Origin: an uncultured Halomicronema sp.
GTDB taxonomy: Bacteria > Cyanobacteriota > Cyanobacteriia > Phormidesmidales > Phormidesmidaceae
Length of the DNA stretch: 53,820 bases
NCBI GenBank assembly: GCA_937899725.1
Contig: CALCCA010000149.1
Span: 1-53,820 of the forward strand
Direction: 5' to 3'
Both the position numbers and the translations under genes were made by a program. Shown here piece by piece: positions 52,103 through 53,820 of the stretch. Within the stretch, counting starts at the first letter, position 1; each line of letters starts with the position of its first letter. The notes beneath the pieces are model-generated. The model did no database searches. It saw only the letters and a list, made by a program, of their open reading frames with translations, and had not been told where the DNA came from.

Positions 52103-52492
52103 CTATTCCAGACAGCGAAATCCTTTCTCACCTTTCAACTTGCCATCAAAGGTCGCGGTTTCTGTGCAATCCATCTGGCGAGATATCGCACCAATCAGGT
52201 AGTCAGAGAAGTCTGCTTTGCCCTGTTTATATTGCTGCAAGGCTTGATCCAGAATTGAACGGTTTTCGAATTCGAACGCAGCGCTGTGAAGCATGGCTTC
52301 CAAAACGCTGACAATTTCTTGCTTTTGGAAACGATAGTTGGCTCCTCTGAGTACCCAAACCAGTTTACAGAGAACAATATGAGCAATAAAACAAGGTTGA
52401 TTGTGCTGGATCAGATCAGCAGCCTGTCGCCATTGTGACTCATCGTCGCGGGTGAAATAGCGCACCAGGATGTTGGTATCAAGCCCAATCAT
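52103..52492 (-). CDS. vapC: VapC-type PIN-domain toxin
   Basis: 129 residues from the ATG at 52492, where MIGLDTNILVRYF gives the typical PIN start with the first Asp. The frame is open to 52528, but those extra residues overlap the antitoxin. ADFSDYLIG and TATFDGKL supply the later acidic residues of the metal site. VapC toxins are RNases that cleave tRNA or rRNA when not bound by antitoxin. The start overlaps the antitoxin stop by 14 bp, as in most such pairs. Confidence 0.85.
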   Translation of the reverse strand: MIGLDTNILVRYFTRDDESQWRQAADLIQHNQPCFIAHIVLCKLVWVLRGANYRFQKQEIVSVLEAMLHSAAFEFENRSILDQALQQYKQGKADFSDYLIGAISRQMDCTETATFDGKLKGEKGFRCLE

Positions 52493-52724
52493 TCGCTCCC
52501 TCAGAGATCGCAGCATCCATATCTGCAAGGCTGACTGGGTTTTTACCGGGCCGATGCAGGATACCTGATAATTCTTCTACAGCGATATTGAGAGGAAAAA
52601 TTTTGACCTGACCCTCTTCATCAATCACGAACTCGACTCGGCTGCCGCTGATTAGTTTGAGATGCTGTCGAATTTTTTCTGGCAGGGTGATTTGTCCGGT
52701 GTCAGTGACGGTAGTGCTGAGCAT
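52479..52724 (-). CDS. vapB: AbrB/MazE-like antitoxin of the VapC pair
   Basis: 81 residues with an N-terminal swapped-hairpin AbrB domain: MLSTTVTDTGQITLPEKIRQ, GSRVEFVIDEEGQVKIFP. The C-terminal tail (HRPGKNPVSLADMDAAI...) is the kind that wraps the PIN toxin. First gene of the pair; such antitoxins usually repress their own promoter, which would lie in 52725-52790. Confidence 0.85.
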   Translation of the reverse strand: MLSTTVTDTGQITLPEKIRQHLKLISGSRVEFVIDEEGQVKIFPLNIAVEELSGILHRPGKNPVSLADMDAAISEGANDWA

Positions 52725-53123
52725 AGTGACAAAGGTTGAAGAGGACTTGCTCGTATTTTAGTCGCGTCAGTTAATTAGGTTTTGAGTCAGGTGTCTTGGC
52801 GTGACTAAGCGTTACAAGTATCGGAAGGTAAGCATTGCTGGTGAAGCCAAGATTCAGAGCGATCGCAAATTCGCAACTAGCGATCGCATGGGACAGGAGT
52901 ACCCAATCACTGCTAGAGGCGATCGCGGTCAATTCGCAATAAGGTGGCAGTTCTCATCACGTAAGGCCATGAAATCAGTGACTCTATCTTGACAAGAAAA
53001 CCCATATCTTGACGAGAAAACCCATCGGGCAATGTTTTGATCGCTACTAACCGCATAAAAGAACTGCGATCGCGCCAAACAAAACCAAAGCATGACCTTT
53101 GAGATTGTGATCGATCAAAAAGA
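52725..53123. other. Intergenic region with duplicated fragment and HIP1 sites
   Basis: No intact gene. It contains several GCGATCGC-type HIP1 sites and, from about 52895, a degraded copy of the 5' end and upstream region of the M20 gene at 50720-51958, with a 20-bp tandem repeat inside. Confidence 0.6.
52895..53045 (-). repeat. Degenerate copy of an M20 gene 5' end and leader
   Basis: On the plus strand, CCCAATCACTGCTAGAGGCG and the following bases match 51903-51960 at most positions (TCCAATCGCTGCTGGAGGCG there). On the minus strand the codons read RTATLLRIDRDRL against GTTTLLRINRDRL of the intact gene. Similarity continues upstream to GGGCAATGTTTTG (52012 and 53028 regions). A 20-bp tandem repeat, TATCTTGACAAGAAAACCCA with one change, occupies 52985-53024 and is absent from the other copy. 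Confidence 0.75.
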
Positions 53124-53498
53124 TCATACTCTGGATTCACGCTTTGCCTTGGCTGCTTGAAGCTTCTCCCAAGCAGTCTCAGTTCCAGGCTTTGGTGGCT
53201 TTGCGGCACTTCGAGCAACCCGCTCACGATTTTGCTCTTTGTAGTATTGTCGAAGTTCTTCAGTCTCGTGCAGAACTTGCTGATACTCAGCTTCCACGTC
53301 TGCACGATGCGTCTCGATGTAAGACAGCGCCGCATCGATTTGCTCTTGCGTGAGGTCAAATAAGCCCTGAATAAACTTGGGAGGATATTGAGCCGTGACG
53401 TAGTCCATCACATCGTAAAGGGTGATGCGTGTGCCCGTTATCGTCAGCCCTCTCGCTGTACGAATAATAGCCGCTTGACCCTTGGAATGCGAAGTCAT
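53124..53498 (-). CDS. DUF433 family protein (antitoxin-like)
   Basis: 124 residues. The first 75 (ARGLTITGTRITLYDVMDYV..., IQGLFDLTQEQIDAALSYI) match the DUF433 helix-turn-helix family often paired with a PIN-like toxin gene downstream. Here no such gene follows: 53123 leads into intergenic DNA. The C-terminal 50 residues are charged and helical. It may be an orphan antitoxin or a stand-alone regulator. Confidence 0.75.
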   Translation of the reverse strand: MTSHSKGQAAIIRTARGLTITGTRITLYDVMDYVTAQYPPKFIQGLFDLTQEQIDAALSYIETHRADVEAEYQQVLHETEELRQYYKEQNRERVARSAAKPPKPGTETAWEKLQAAKAKRESRV

Positions 53499-53820
53499 AG
53501 CAATAACCTTGCAACAGCTAGCTCTATATTATCTCGCCGCAACGCTAGCAAGGCTAACGTCAAGCTGAGCGGCGGTCGGTATTTTGACATCACTTTCCAA
53601 ATTTTACACTCCGTCCGCTCCTGCGCAAGGTTAGGTGGCTGGGCTAGAGGGGGACACGGCCGTCTCGGAATTACTTTAAGCTAAAATCACTTGCTTCAAA
53701 TAATGTACATACGCATGAGCATGATGTGGTCTCCCAAATTTGTTACTGTCGTCATCCAGCAGGGTTCTCTATAGAACCCATTTGAGATCTTTTGAATTTT
53801 GAGTGAATCTGTGAGGAGTG
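53499..53820. other. Right-edge intergenic region
   Basis: No gene recognised. The last bases, GTGAGGAGTG, look like a ribosome-binding site for a gene starting just outside the window. A perfect hairpin is listed separately. Confidence 0.4.
53762..53779. terminator. Perfect hairpin, possible terminator
   Basis: GGGTTCT-CTAT-AGAACCC, a 7-bp stem with a 4-base loop, followed by ATTTGAGATCTTTT. The U-run is not immediate, so a regulatory hairpin in a leader is as likely as a terminator. Confidence 0.35.

Noticed and set aside
52913-53359. 148-codon minus-strand frame overlapping the DUF433 gene
   Set aside because: Its end is the duplicated M20 start (TLLRIDRDRL) and its beginning is the wrong frame of DUF433, so it is a chance fusion.

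Overview
The window looks like chromosomal or large-plasmid accessory DNA from a filamentous-type cyanobacterium. HIP1-like GCGATCGC octamers are scattered through it, and it carries a type V-K CRISPR-associated transposon (so far known from cyanobacteria), very large metacaspase/STAND/WD40 proteins and cyanobacterial IS families. I cannot name the genus.

Region 1 (1-about 16265, almost all minus strand) is a type V-K CAST seen from its cas12k end to its tnsB end: tnsB (14288-16096), tnsC (13370-14278), tniQ (12852-13376), then cargo, then cas12k (37-1287). The tracrRNA, CRISPR array and other transposon end would lie left of the window. The cargo is (a) two paralogous small HTH proteins and a small unknown protein, (b) a plus-strand cassette of a RAMP-like protein, an HNH nuclease and a subtilase homologue without a recognisable catalytic triad, and (c) a type I restriction-modification locus hsdM-hsdS-[pentapeptide protein]-hsdR. 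The CAST itself looks damaged: cas12k stops after 416 codons, and TnsC has neither a Walker A nor a Walker B motif, while TnsB keeps its DDE triad.

Region 2 (about 16266-17133) holds a broken IS5-type transposase and short repeats.

Region 3 (17134-45465) is a 28-kb programmed-cell-death-like island. It contains two closely related caspase-STAND-WD40 genes (one split by an IS110 element), a TPR-CHAT protease gene with an in-frame stop between its catalytic His and Cys, a small membrane protein, and a compact four-gene minus-strand operon: caspase-STAND-18xWD40, a membrane-anchored muramidase/SH3b/YkuD-like protein, an unknown protein with a hydrophobic segment, and a caspase fused to an alpha/beta-hydrolase with a C-terminal membrane anchor. 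That operon is my best candidate for an undescribed system: two caspases wired to cell-wall and possibly lipid-degrading enzymes, which reads as abortive infection or regulated lysis.

The IS110 element carries a legible bridge-RNA candidate upstream of its transposase. Its two presumed target guides match the two sides of the very site it occupies, and removing the element restores the caspase reading frame.

Region 4 (45466-49156) is a graveyard of IS5, IS701-like and IS982 remnants with a perfect 121-bp tandem duplication. Region 5 (49157-53820) returns to ordinary genes: two paralogous M20 N-carbamoyl-amino-acid hydrolase/allantoate-amidohydrolase-type enzymes, an AbrB/VapC toxin-antitoxin pair, a DUF433 protein, and a duplicated fragment of the 5' end of one M20 gene.
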